A stretch of DNA of 5,430 nucleotides from JAHFOW01 sp964370795 (lineage in GTDB: Bacteria > Planctomycetota > Brocadiia > Brocadiales > Brocadiaceae). The stretch is taken from assembly GCA_964370795.1 (NCBI GenBank), contig CAYJME010000220.1, positions 1-5,430 on the forward strand, written 5' to 3'. The translations under genes and the position numbers were made by a program. Below are positions 1 through 5,430 of the stretch, one piece after another. Position 1 is the first letter of the stretch, and every line of letters starts with the position of its first letter. The notes beneath the pieces are model-generated. The model saw nothing but the letters and a program-made list of their open reading frames with translations. It was not told the DNA's origin and ran no database searches.

Positions 1-325
1 TGGCTACTACCGGCGCTGTCGTGTCCACACCAATTGAATCACTCGCCATTCCTGAAACATTACCGTCACCATCCTTGTACCATACATACACCGTTTTACT
101 ACCATCTCCACTGCTTAACGTATAGGAAACAGCTCCACTATAACTCGGCACTGACGTCACGGCTACCCAGCCTGTATCTGTCGCTAAGGGGACCACATCA
201 CTCAATGAAAGGTAATACCCCGTTACACCAACGTTATCGGTTGCTGACATACTCAACGTAACAAGCGCAATGTTTGTATAGGCATCACCGCCTTTTATAA
301 CGATCGAACCTGCAGGTGCAGCCGT
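1..325 (-). repeat. Ig-like module A, third copy (residues 1329-1430), plus first residues of B
   Basis: This copy encodes an Ig-like module with the pattern TLSMSATDNVGVTGYYLS, then SYTLSSGDGSKTVYVWYKD, GNVSG and SDSIGVDT. It corresponds to the copy at 877-1201 with a fixed offset of 876 bases (292 codons). Over 1-120 against 877-996 I count 11 differences, about 91% DNA identity, while the other half has drifted to roughly 70%. That pattern suggests recent duplication or gene conversion within the gene. The following B module begins at the window edge (TAPVVA). Confidence 0.85.
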
Positions 326-3300
326 ATCCAACGTATTAAATGTCTTTTCGATTCCGTACTCTATCTTCGCACTATTTTGTGCGCATACCCTGAAATAGTA
401 TGTCTTACCCGGTAATAACCCTGCTATATCAGCGTTTAATGTTGTATCCGTTGTCCCACTCACATTCTGCACCGGTGTGGTATTATCATACAACCCACTC
501 TTTGTTCCATATTCAAACCATGCAGTAGTAAGTAACCCACCCGCATTCACCGTACCGCTTAATGTCGCCGAGTTTGATGTCACATTTGATGAAGATACTG
601 TTGTCGCCGTGGGGGGATTACCATAGGTAACGGTAATCGTGTCTGTCCCTGTATTGCCGGCGCCATCAGCTGCAGTTACCGTAATCGCCGTATCACCGCC
701 AGTAAGACTTATATTAGATATTGTCCAGCTCGTAGTTCCCGTTGCCGTGCCACTTCCACCCTTATCGCTACTCCATGTCACACTGGATACCCCGCTTCCT
801 GCTTCAGTAACACTACCACCCAGGTTTATCGTACTTGCCGTAGCTGGATAGGGGGACGCAGATGATGGACTCGTAATGGCTACTACCGGCGCTGTCGTGT
901 CCACATCGATTGAATCACTCGCCGTTCCTGAGACATTACCATCATCATCCTTGTACCACACGTATACCGTTTTACTACCATTGCCACTGCTTAACGTGTA
1001 GGAAACGGTCTTATTATAGCTTTGGACTGGTGTCACAGCTACCCAGCCCGTTGATAAAGCCGAAGGTACCGTAGGATTTGAAGAAAGGTAATAACCTACT
1101 ACCCCAACATTATCCGAAGCTGACAGATTTAAGGTAACGTTGGTAGAATTTGAATAAGGGGCATTATTGTTTATAACTACTGAACCTGAAGGCGCAATAG
1201 TATCAGATCCCGTATTATATAAGTTTTGCACATCCTGATCACTCAGAGCATTTTTATACACATATACTTCATCGATAGTACCATTAAAATACCCCGCGCT
1301 AACCCTCGAATTTCCTATCATCATATCAGTATAAGACGTCAATGGCACTATTGTATTACCGGCCGTATGTGTCTGGGTATTTACAAGCTGTCCGTTAACA
1401 TACAGCTTCTGCTCGCCAGTCGTCTTGTTATATACACCCGCTACGTGATACCATGTACCTGTTGAATTTAACAAATTGTACCTGGCGTTTTTTGATATCC
1501 TTGTCCCGCTTGAATTTTGTGTCGTCAGAATAAAATCAAGATAGTCCGGAGAAGCTGGAGCAAACCGGAGATCAAAACCCTCTTGCAATTGAACTGTTGA
1601 ACCAGTTTTCAAACCACCGAATATTGCATCAGCATTTGTTGTATCTTTGGCATTCTTATAAAACCACGCAGCAACTGATAACTCATTAAAATTCACCCTG
1701 GGAATCGATACATAACTGCTTGTTCCGTTGAAACCTAACCCTCCATTAATTTTGCCTGTAGTCCAGATAGCCCCATTAATAGTTCCATTCTTTGGTTGCT
1801 GATTACCTGATGAATCTGTAGCAACCGAACCACTGCCCTCGTCAAGACGATAGTATGCCTGCAAGGAATCGGAAGGCAGAGGACTCCAAACATTTACAGT
1901 TATTGTATCTGCATTCCCCGTATTGCCGGCGCCATCCGTCGCTTTTACCGAAATCACATTACTCCCACTCAGTAAGCCTGTAACAGATGCCGTCCAGCTT
2001 GTAGTGCCACTAGCAGTACCACTCCCTCCCGTATTATTACTCCATGTTACTGTGCTTATCCCACTTAAACTATCCGTTGCACTACCACCTAACGTTAGGG
2101 TATTGATCCTTGTAGTAAATGAAGTATTCGTTGTTGGAGCGGTTATCGTTGTAATAGGCAGAATGGTATCGTAAATAATAGAATCACTTGCAGTGCCCGA
2201 CACATTTCCCGATGCATCTTTGCACCAAAAATATACCGTCTTTGTCCCTGAACCACTACTCAAGGTATAGGTTTTATTAATGTTAAACGTAGCTGTTGAA
2301 GTGACTGCTGTCCATCCTGTAGCGGTTACCAATGGTACGGTTGGACTTGCAGAAACATAATAACCTGTCACGCCTATATTATCGGTCGCCGAGAGGTTGA
2401 GGGTGACACCACTGACTTTGGTATAGGAACTATCACTGTTTATTGTTAATGAACACCTTGGCGGTGTAAGATCAGGAGTAGTAAAAGTCCTTTCAATTCC
2501 ATAGCTAAGGCCTGCATTATTCTGCCCTACTATTCTATAATAGTACTTTGTGCCATCAGATAATCCGCTTAAACCAATTGTGGTTTCTATATCATTTGTT
2601 CCGTTTACTACCAGTTCAGATGACCTGTTCCCATAAACACCACTTGTCGTACCATATTCGAAATATACTGTTGTTGGTAAGTTACTAGCATTCACCACAC
2701 CACTTAATTTCGCCGTACCTACTACCGTTGTATCTGACCATAAGCCTGTATCTGCCGGGCCTGTATATACGATGGGGACACCATCAATTGAAGATAGAGT
2801 AAAAACGTATCCCTTTCCCATCACCTGGCTGTTAATTGTCACCTGGAGATTGCTTGAATCAACGGGAATATTAACGCCTGTTTTTAATCGAACCTCATTA
2901 TTAACTATGTTAAAATCTGTACTGCCATCAACGGTCTCCTGAAAATAGCCGTCTGCAAGTTTTACCGAAGCCACCCTTTCCCAACTATTGAGCTTTATAA
3001 CACCGTTTGTCGATAAAAAAACAGCGAACAATTTTCCCGTTTTTGGATGACGAGAATACATGACATCACTGCTTATATAACTCTTTGAACTCTGATACAC
3101 AACTCCATCCCAGGTACGATATGTTAACGGAACACTGTTCAGGTTATCCCAGTTCGGTATGCATCGTATCAATTTTAATCTGGGGTATACGTCCGTAATA
3201 CTTTGAAAATTAGGCATCGTCCTGAAGCCTCCAAAACGCCCAAACCAGTTGTACCATGCCCCATTAATTCCCGCCTTTGCTGCAATTAAACGGTTTTTGT

Positions 3301-4309
3301 CTTCTTCCACCGCGCTGTTTTGACTACAACCAACACTGTCTTTGGTTAAATTGAATCCTGCCGTAAAATTTTTATTGTTATCTACAAAATCAGTAACCGG
3401 CCCTTCCTGGAAAATCATACCAGGCGTCAAGACATCTTTGTCTGGACGATCTCTTAGGAAATATTCCCATTCATCGCCGCCCGACACGCCAGTATCATCG
3501 TAAACCCTTGCGGGTTCTATAAACCAATTCGCACCGGGAAATTCCTGTTTCATTCTCGCATTCAATTGTTCGTAAAAGGCAAGCATCCCATCTGTATATG
3601 TTGCGTAATCTGGACGAATGCCATCATGGACAAATCCATAATCCCCCCCCGTCCAGTATGCCATCGTCGTACGCACGGGAGTACCGGCGCTGTTTAAATA
3701 CCTGAACTCCTTACTCATTATCGGCACATCAATTCCATACCCTGCACAGGTAAATGGAAGACTTGCATTTTGGTATCTTTTAAACACATTTATTATCTTA
3801 TTTACTAATTCATCAATCACGGCCTGTTTCTGTAAATCCCACATAACTGAAAATCTATTCGGTGAACTTTCAGGAAACACACTCGTTGCAAGGTTATAAG
3901 GAAATGGATCATTACTCTTCCAGACCATATGCATGTTATACCAATCCTTCTGCGCTTGGGTGTATGACTTGGAAGTATCGATAATCTTTCCACTTTCTAC
4001 ATTTGTTCCTAAAGCAGTAATATTCGGTATGTCTGAATAACAATATGCATCGTAATGAGGATCAAGAATATAAAATTTCAGACCGGCACATTCCGAATTA
4101 GTTGTGTATATTGAAGGGGTATTACTCCTTGCGCCAATGTAATCATAGCCCATCTGTTTTGCATATTTTATCGTATTGGCCGGTGTATCCCTCCACACAA
4201 TACAATACCAATTCTTCCAACTATCGGCCGCATTTGCCTTTTCCTGGATAAAAAATACCAGGGAAAAAAGAAACATCATTCCTCCCAATATTTTTATAGC
4301 AAGCTTCAT
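1..4309 (-). CDS. Giant secreted multidomain surface protein (Fn3-like, Ig-like, LamG modules), 3' end outside window
   Basis: The frame is open from ATG at 4309 to the window edge, 1436 codons without a stop, so the C-terminus is missing. The start is supported by AGGAGG eight bases upstream and by a signal peptide: basic MKLAIK, hydrophobic residues 8-21, and an ANA|AD signal peptidase I site near residue 27. Approximate layout: 28-516 unrecognised N-terminal domain; 520-612 Fn3-like (FEYGT and KYYYRIVGQN motifs); 614-712 Ig-like A; 713-807 Ig-like B; 808-1034 LamG; 1037-1138 A; 1139-1230 B; 1231-1328 Fn3-like; 1329-1430 A; 1431 onward start of B. These modules usually occur in exported adhesins or polysaccharide-active enzymes, so a role at the cell surface or in the matrix is inferred. 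The c-di-GMP riboswitch leader fits that role. The C-terminal anchor or secretion signal cannot be seen. No specific gene name is recognised. Confidence 0.93.
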   Translation of the reverse strand, partial: MKLAIKILGGMMFLFSLVFFIQEKANAADSWKNWYCIVWRDTPANTIKYAKQMGYDYIGARSNTPSIYTTNSECAGLKFYILDPHYDAYCYSDIPNITALGTNVESGKIIDTSKSYTQAQKDWYNMHMVWKSNDPFPYNLATSVFPESSPNRFSVMWDLQKQAVIDELVNKIINVFKRYQNASLPFTCAGYGIDVPIMSKEFRYLNSAGTPVRTTMAYWTGGDYGFVHDGIRPDYATYTDGMLAFYEQLNARMKQEFPGANWFIEPARVYDDTGVSGGDEWEYFLRDRPDKDVLTPGMIFQEGPVTDFVDNNKNFTAGFNLTKDSVGCSQNSAVEEDKNRLIAAKAGINGAWYNWFGRFGGFRTMPNFQSITDVYPRLKLIRCIPNWDNLNSVPLTYRTWDGVVYQSSKSYISSDVMYSRHPKTGKLFAVFLSTNGVIKLNSWERVASVKLADGYFQETVDGSTDFNIVNNEVRLKTGVNIPVDSSNLQVTINSQVMGKGYVFTLSSIDGVPIVYTGPADTGLWSDTTVVGTAKLSGVVNASNLPTTVYFEYGTTSGVYGNRSSELVVNGTNDIETTIGLSGLSDGTKYYYRIVGQNNAGLSYGIERTFTTPDLTPPRCSLTINSDSSYTKVSGVTLNLSATDNIGVTGYYVSASPTVPLVTATGWTAVTSTATFNINKTYTLSSGSGTKTVYFWCKDASGNVSGTASDSIIYDTILPITTITAPTTNTSFTTRINTLTLGGSATDSLSGISTVTWSNNTGGSGTASGTTSWTASVTGLLSGSNVISVKATDGAGNTGNADTITVNVWSPLPSDSLQAYYRLDEGSGSVATDSSGNQQPKNGTINGAIWTTGKINGGLGFNGTSSYVSIPRVNFNELSVAAWFYKNAKDTTNADAIFGGLKTGSTVQLQEGFDLRFAPASPDYLDFILTTQNSSGTRISKNARYNLLNSTGTWYHVAGVYNKTTGEQKLYVNGQLVNTQTHTAGNTIVPLTSYTDMMIGNSRVSAGYFNGTIDEVYVYKNALSDQDVQNLYNTGSDTIAPSGSVVINNNAPYSNSTNVTLNLSASDNVGVVGYYLSSNPTVPSALSTGWVAVTPVQSYNKTVSYTLSSGNGSKTVYVWYKDDDGNVSGTASDSIDVDTTAPVVAITSPSSASPYPATASTINLGGSVTEAGSGVSSVTWSSDKGGSGTATGTTSWTISNISLTGGDTAITVTAADGAGNTGTDTITVTYGNPPTATTVSSSNVTSNSATLSGTVNAGGLLTTAWFEYGTKSGLYDNTTPVQNVSGTTDTTLNADIAGLLPGKTYYFRVCAQNSAKIEYGIEKTFNTLDTAAPAGSIVIKGGDAYTNIALVTLSMSATDNVGVTGYYLSLSDVVPLATDTGWVAVTSVPSYSGAVSYTLSSGDGSKTVYVWYKDGDGNVSGMASDSIGVDTTAPVVA
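620..898 (-). repeat. Ig-like module B, second copy (residues 1139-1230)
   Basis: The module encodes STINLGGSVTEAGSGVSSV, then TWSSDKGGSGTATGTTSW and ADGAGNTGTDTITV. It shares a 17-base exact match (651-667 with 1920-1936) with the first B copy. It always follows module A, so A-B is the basic repeating unit of the stalk. Confidence 0.8.
877..1201 (-). repeat. Ig-like module A, second copy (residues 1037-1138), plus first residues of B
   Basis: Same module as at the window's left edge, encoding TLNLSASDNVGVVGYYLS, SYTLSSGNGSKTVYVWYKD and GTASDSIDVDT. It directly follows the LamG domain and directly precedes module B. It is much closer to the third A copy than to the first A copy. Confidence 0.85.
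1207..1888 (-). other. LamG / concanavalin A-like jellyroll domain within the giant protein
   Basis: Residues 808-1034 carry the usual signatures of the LamG-like jellyroll family: an opening AYYRLDEGSGSVATDSSG, then GGLGFNGTSSYVSIP, a central GTWYHVAGVYN, KLYVNGQLV, and the closing GTIDEVYVYKNALSDQDVQNLYNTG. This fold normally binds glycans or other ligands, often with calcium. It interrupts the A-B-Fn3 module series. The half nearest the C-terminus is closely related to the truncated LamG sequence at the right end of the window (53 of 71 residues identical by hand count). Confidence 0.88.
1889..2173 (-). repeat. Ig-like module B, first copy (residues 713-807)
   Basis: The module encodes NTLTLGGSATDSLSGIST, TWSNNTGGSGTASGTTSW and KATDGAGNTGNADTITV. 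It sits between the first A module and the LamG domain. The pattern is that of Ig-like stalk modules in large exported proteins. Confidence 0.8.
2173..2470 (-). repeat. Ig-like module A, first copy (residues 614-712), diverged
   Basis: It encodes TLNLSATDNIGVTGYYVS, TYTLSSGSGTKTVYFWCKD, GNVSGTASDSI. Protein similarity to the two later A copies is clear, but the DNA is much more diverged, so it is an older duplicate. One cysteine lies near the domain start and another in the FWCKD segment, unlike the other two copies; a module-internal disulfide is possible. Confidence 0.8.
2760..4228 (-). other. N-terminal domain of the giant protein, unrecognised, possibly glycosidase-like
   Basis: Residues 28-516 of the 4309 gene form a mixed, non-repetitive domain unlike the low-complexity modules after it. 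It is rich in Trp, Tyr, Asp and Glu. It has an early NWYCIVWRD segment, DPHYD at 83-87, FIEPARVYDD with E265 and D271/D272, FQEG with E302, and AWYNWFG at 351-357. From about 400 it turns into beta-type sequence (SRHPKTGKLFAVFLS). An alpha/beta barrel followed by a beta-sandwich is common in glycoside hydrolases, and E265 and E302 would be candidate catalytic acids. This is inference from sequence texture and not a family match. It could equally be a non-enzymatic binding head. Confidence 0.45.
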
Positions 4310-4317
4310 AATTACCG

Positions 4318-4323
4318 CCTCCT
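4318..4323 (-). promoter_or_regulatory. Shine-Dalgarno AGGAGG of the giant gene
   Basis: A perfect AGGAGG lies eight bases before the ATG at 4309. It fixes this start over the in-frame ATG pair at residues 11-12, which would lose the basic N-region of the signal peptide. It begins about 21 bases after the end of the second aptamer, close enough for riboswitch control. Confidence 0.9.
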
Positions 4324-4351
4324 AAAAACAAAAGTTACAAATATGGCAACC
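4324..4351 (-). terminator. Possible riboswitch-controlled terminator overlapping the aptamer 3' strand
   Basis: The last bases of the proximal aptamer (GGUUGC, 4351-4346) can pair with GUAACU (4338-4333) across a seven-base loop, and UUUGUUUUU follows at once. The stem is weak: four Watson-Crick pairs and two G-U pairs. Because the 5' arm is also needed to close the aptamer, ligand binding would compete with this hairpin, which would make c-di-GMP an ON signal. The same GUUGCC bases could instead pair with GGCGGU (4319-4314) overlapping the Shine-Dalgarno site. Both models are inference. Confidence 0.35.
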
Positions 4352-4410
4352 CGACATTCTTACAATCAAGAATCGCGGCTTTGCGCCCTAACCTCACGGT
4401 TAGTTTGCCT
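4345..4410 (-). ncRNA. c-di-GMP-I (GEMM-I) riboswitch aptamer, gene-proximal copy
   Basis: On the minus strand it reads GGCAAAC, then hairpin CUAACC-GUGA-GGUUAG capped by a GNRA tetraloop (P2), then GGCGCAAAGCC, then a second stem (AUUCUU paired with AAGAAU, loop GAUUGU; P3), ending in GGGUUGCC. This matches the known class I c-di-GMP aptamer, for example Vibrio Vc2 with GGCAAACC, a GNRA-capped P2, ACGCAAAGCC and GGGGUUACC. The conserved GG, GCAAAG and GGUUnCC segments that form the ligand pocket are all intact, so binding is expected. It lies 36 bases upstream of the giant gene's start codon and presumably controls it. Confidence 0.93.
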
Positions 4411-4646
4411 TTTTCATAATTGTCCTATGCATCTCTTACCCTGGTTATTATGTTAGCTGGGTAAAGATACTTATTTTTAATTGATTGTATTAAAGGAGAG
4501 AAATAACCCTCTTTTAGTGATAAAGGGGTACCCTGAAAGATACGGTAAATACAGGAAGATGAAATGAAGGTTTGCAGTTTAACTTTGTTTTACGAAGCAA
4601 TATAAGTTTATATAACTTCTCTTATGATGCTTTACTCAACAAATGT
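4411..4646 (-). other. Spacer between the two aptamers, no gene, one hairpin
   Basis: I see no coding frame with a ribosome site and no good promoter here. An inverted repeat (CTTACCC at 4435-4441, GGGTAAAG at 4459-4466) gives a seven-pair stem with a 17-base loop, about 25 bases before the proximal aptamer. No U-tract follows on the minus strand, so it is not a standard terminator. Its UUUACCC arm (4465-4459) is also complementary to GGGUAAA at the 5' edge of the distal aptamer (4714-4708), so an alternative fold linking them is conceivable. Confidence 0.35.
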
Positions 4647-4714
4647 GGCAACCCTGCATTCTCCTATAAAGAAGACCATCGGCTTTGTGCCCTAACCTCA
4701 CGGTTAGTTTACCC
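4647..4714 (-). ncRNA. c-di-GMP-I (GEMM-I) riboswitch aptamer, promoter-proximal copy
   Basis: On the minus strand it reads GGGUAAAC, the same P2 hairpin CUAACC-GUGA-GGUUAG, then GGCACAAAGCC, then a P3 stem of different sequence (UCUUCU with AGGAGA, loop UUAU), ending in GGGUUGCC. Compared with the proximal copy it has U for C in GGCAAAC and A for G in GCGCAAAG. The P3 sequences differ while both still pair, which supports selection on structure. It lies about 105 bases after the predicted transcription start and 236 bases before the second copy, probably on the same transcript. The changed bases might shift ligand affinity. Confidence 0.9.
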
Positions 4715-4749
4715 TTTACACATACTTGTTGATTGTCTTATTTCTTATT

Positions 4750-4764
4750 TTAACAGGCTGTTAA
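4750..4764. repeat. Perfect inverted repeat in the distal leader
   Basis: TTAACA-GGC-TGTTAA has six-base arms around three bases and lies between the predicted transcription start and the first aptamer. In RNA it would form a small hairpin with no U-tract after it, so it is not a terminator. It could also be a protein site. Confidence 0.3.
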
Positions 4765-4820
4765 GAATTAGTTGTACGTTATGTTTCTCTCAATTTACCT
4801 GTAAAAATATTAAATATCCG

Positions 4821-4836
4821 GAAGAATTATATCTTC
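4821..4836. promoter_or_regulatory. Inverted repeat framing the -10 box
   Basis: GAAGA and TCTTC, a perfect five-base inverted repeat, flank the TATAAT box with exactly the six box bases between them. A repressor site over the -10 box would have this geometry. The arms are short, so chance is possible. Confidence 0.3.
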
Positions 4837-4853
4837 ATTTTTATTAATGTCAA
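4826..4853 (-). promoter_or_regulatory. Consensus sigma70 promoter for the riboswitch leader and giant gene
   Basis: On the minus strand TTGACA (4853-4848) is followed after 16 bases by TATAAT (4831-4826). Both boxes match the consensus at all six positions. Transcription would start near 4819, giving a leader of about 510 nt that contains both aptamers. Such a strong core promoter fits a gene whose control is left to the RNA leader. No comparable promoter was seen between the two aptamers. Confidence 0.8.
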
Positions 4854-4866
4854 CAATATTTATTTT

Positions 4867-4888
4867 CACAATTCAATTTGAAGTTGTG
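4867..4888. promoter_or_regulatory. Imperfect palindrome upstream of the -35 box
   Basis: CACAATTCAA and TTGAAGTTGTG form a near-perfect palindrome with one extra base in the right arm. Its centre is about 58 bases upstream of the predicted start, a position typical for activator sites. It does not match the CRP/FNR consensus. A regulator site is inference only. Confidence 0.3.
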
Positions 4889-4906
4889 CTCTTCTTTATC
4901 AAAATT

Positions 4907-5086
4907 TCAAGTTCCGTAATACCTCAATATTTTATATAACCGGGACATCCTTGCTTTAACTGCACCTTTCATCACGTATCTATAGAGAAGCCCATATCTG
5001 ATGAATCTTTTAACGTTATTTTGAGATGAATACGCGATCTCTTTAAATTTTCGGTTAATAAAACGAGTTACAAAAAGATGCTGCCG
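4907..5086 (-). pseudogene. Orphan basic C-terminal coding remnant
   Basis: The minus-strand frame from 5086 to TGA at 4909-4907 encodes 59 residues with protein-like composition: VTRFINRKFKEIAY, then VKRFIRYGLLYRYVMKG and RLYKILRYYGT. It is strongly basic, with repeated Arg-Tyr and Leu, as in amphipathic C-terminal helices of some membrane-associated enzymes. There is no start codon or ribosome site near its beginning; the only ATGs are internal and late. Upstream it meets a TGA at 5089-5087. One extra T in the run of five at 5071-5075 would join it to the frame ending at 5068, so a frameshift or sequencing slip is possible. No family is recognised, and it may be noncoding. Confidence 0.3.
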
Positions 5087-5430
5087 TCATAAACATACTT
5101 AACACATGTAAGGTTTATTTTAAACAGCCCCACTCCAAAATTGTAAGTNNNNNNNNNNTCCTTGGCCTCATGATCACTCAAAGCGCTCTTGTACACATAA
5201 ACTTCATCAAGAGTACCCTTGAAAAATCCGGTAAGATTCCTTGAGTTACCAATCAGCATGTCTGTATACGAAATCAATGGTACGATGGTATTGCCGACAG
5301 GATGTATTTGTGTATTCACCAGATTTCCATTGATATAGAGTTTCTGCTCCCCTGTCGTCTTGTTATACACTCCTGCAAAAACAAACCCAAATGAAACCCA
5401 ATTTACTAAATTATACGAAGCGAGCTTTCA
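5068..5430 (-). CDS. C-terminal part of a LamG-domain protein, incomplete and gapped
   Basis: Read from the right edge, the frame encodes AGVYNKTTGEQKLYINGNLV, GNTIVPLISYTDMLIGNSR, and GTLDEVYVYKSALSDHEAK up to the N run. After the Ns the same frame continues as TYNFGVGLFK and stops at TAA 5070-5068. The LamG match to residues near 957-1028 of the giant protein is 53 of 71 identical. The usual ending LYN-x-G fits TYNFG just after the gap, so the two sides may be truly adjacent. Oddities: the codon at 5430-5428 is TGA where the paralogue has TCA, and the normally conserved GTWYHVAG is replaced by FGFVFAG. These suggest a decayed gene or poor sequence at a contig end. The 5' part lies outside the window. 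Confidence 0.6.
5149..5158. other. Assembly gap (10 Ns)
   Basis: Ten undetermined bases interrupt the LamG-coding region. A gap of this round size is often a placeholder of unknown real length, so the frame across it and the distance between its two sides are uncertain. Related LamG modules occur on both sides of this locus, which would explain a break in assembly. Confidence 0.97.

Noticed and set aside
34..2174. Several plus-strand open frames of 70-83 codons
   Set aside because: They lie opposite a continuous 1436-codon minus-strand frame with clear domains and repeat in step with the repeats of that gene. They have no ribosome sites or sensible composition.
1..2470. Spaced repeats as a CRISPR array or mobile element
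   Set aside because: The repeats are long, diverged, in frame, and explained by duplicated protein modules. No short identical repeat with regular unique spacers and no transposase is present.
4526..4533. GGGTACCC palindrome in the inter-aptamer spacer
   Set aside because: It is an eight-base palindrome with no loop, so it is not a hairpin, and it is too short to call a binding site.
4572..4847. Plus-strand open frame of 91 codons
   Set aside because: It runs antisense through a c-di-GMP riboswitch and the promoter, and its sequence does not look like a protein.
4890..5067. Terminator for the upstream LamG gene
   Set aside because: I looked for a GC-rich hairpin followed by a U-tract on the minus strand after 5068 and found none.
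5068..5370. GTG at 5370 as a gene start
   Set aside because: The codon lies inside the LamG core (AGVYNK), the homologous sequence continues upstream of it, and there is no fitting ribosome site.

Overview
The window is part of a bacterial chromosome or scaffold with moderate to low GC, and everything recognisable in it reads on the minus strand. Two classic c-di-GMP-I (GEMM-I) riboswitch aptamers, a consensus sigma70-type promoter, a strong Shine-Dalgarno site and a Sec signal peptide point to a bacterium that uses cyclic di-GMP to switch between surface and motile life. The Ig-like, Fn3-like and LamG module types are common in Desulfobacterota (Geobacter-like) and also occur in anammox-type Planctomycetes. 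That taxonomic guess is inference, and no marker gene is present to settle it.

Layout, in the direction of transcription (right to left). (1) 5430-5068: the 3' part of an upstream gene encoding a LamG (concanavalin A-like) domain, interrupted by a run of Ns at 5149-5158 and degraded near the window edge. (2) 5086-4907: a stretch that reads like the basic C-terminal tail of another protein but has no start, overlapping the end of the LamG frame. (3) 4853-4826: a promoter matching TTGACA-16-TATAAT exactly, with inverted repeats around and upstream of it. (4) About 4819-4310: a leader of about 510 nt carrying two c-di-GMP-I aptamers (4714-4647 and 4410-4345) separated by about 236 nt; the second is followed by a weak terminator-like hairpin and then AGGAGG. 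(5) 4309 to beyond position 1: one very large open reading frame (1436 codons inside the window, no stop) for a secreted multidomain protein. It has a signal peptide, a roughly 490-residue N-terminal domain I do not recognise (possibly glycosidase-like), then Fn3-like, Ig-like A and B, LamG, A, B, Fn3-like, A and the start of another B module.

Reading of the whole: a long c-di-GMP-sensing leader appears to control a large exported, carbohydrate-binding or adhesive protein, fitting the known use of c-di-GMP to control attachment and matrix. A LamG relative of the same module family sits immediately upstream, suggesting a cluster of paralogous surface proteins. The two-aptamer leader feeding a giant protein with an unassigned N-terminal domain is the most notable content. 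No tRNA, rRNA, CRISPR array or insertion sequence was seen.
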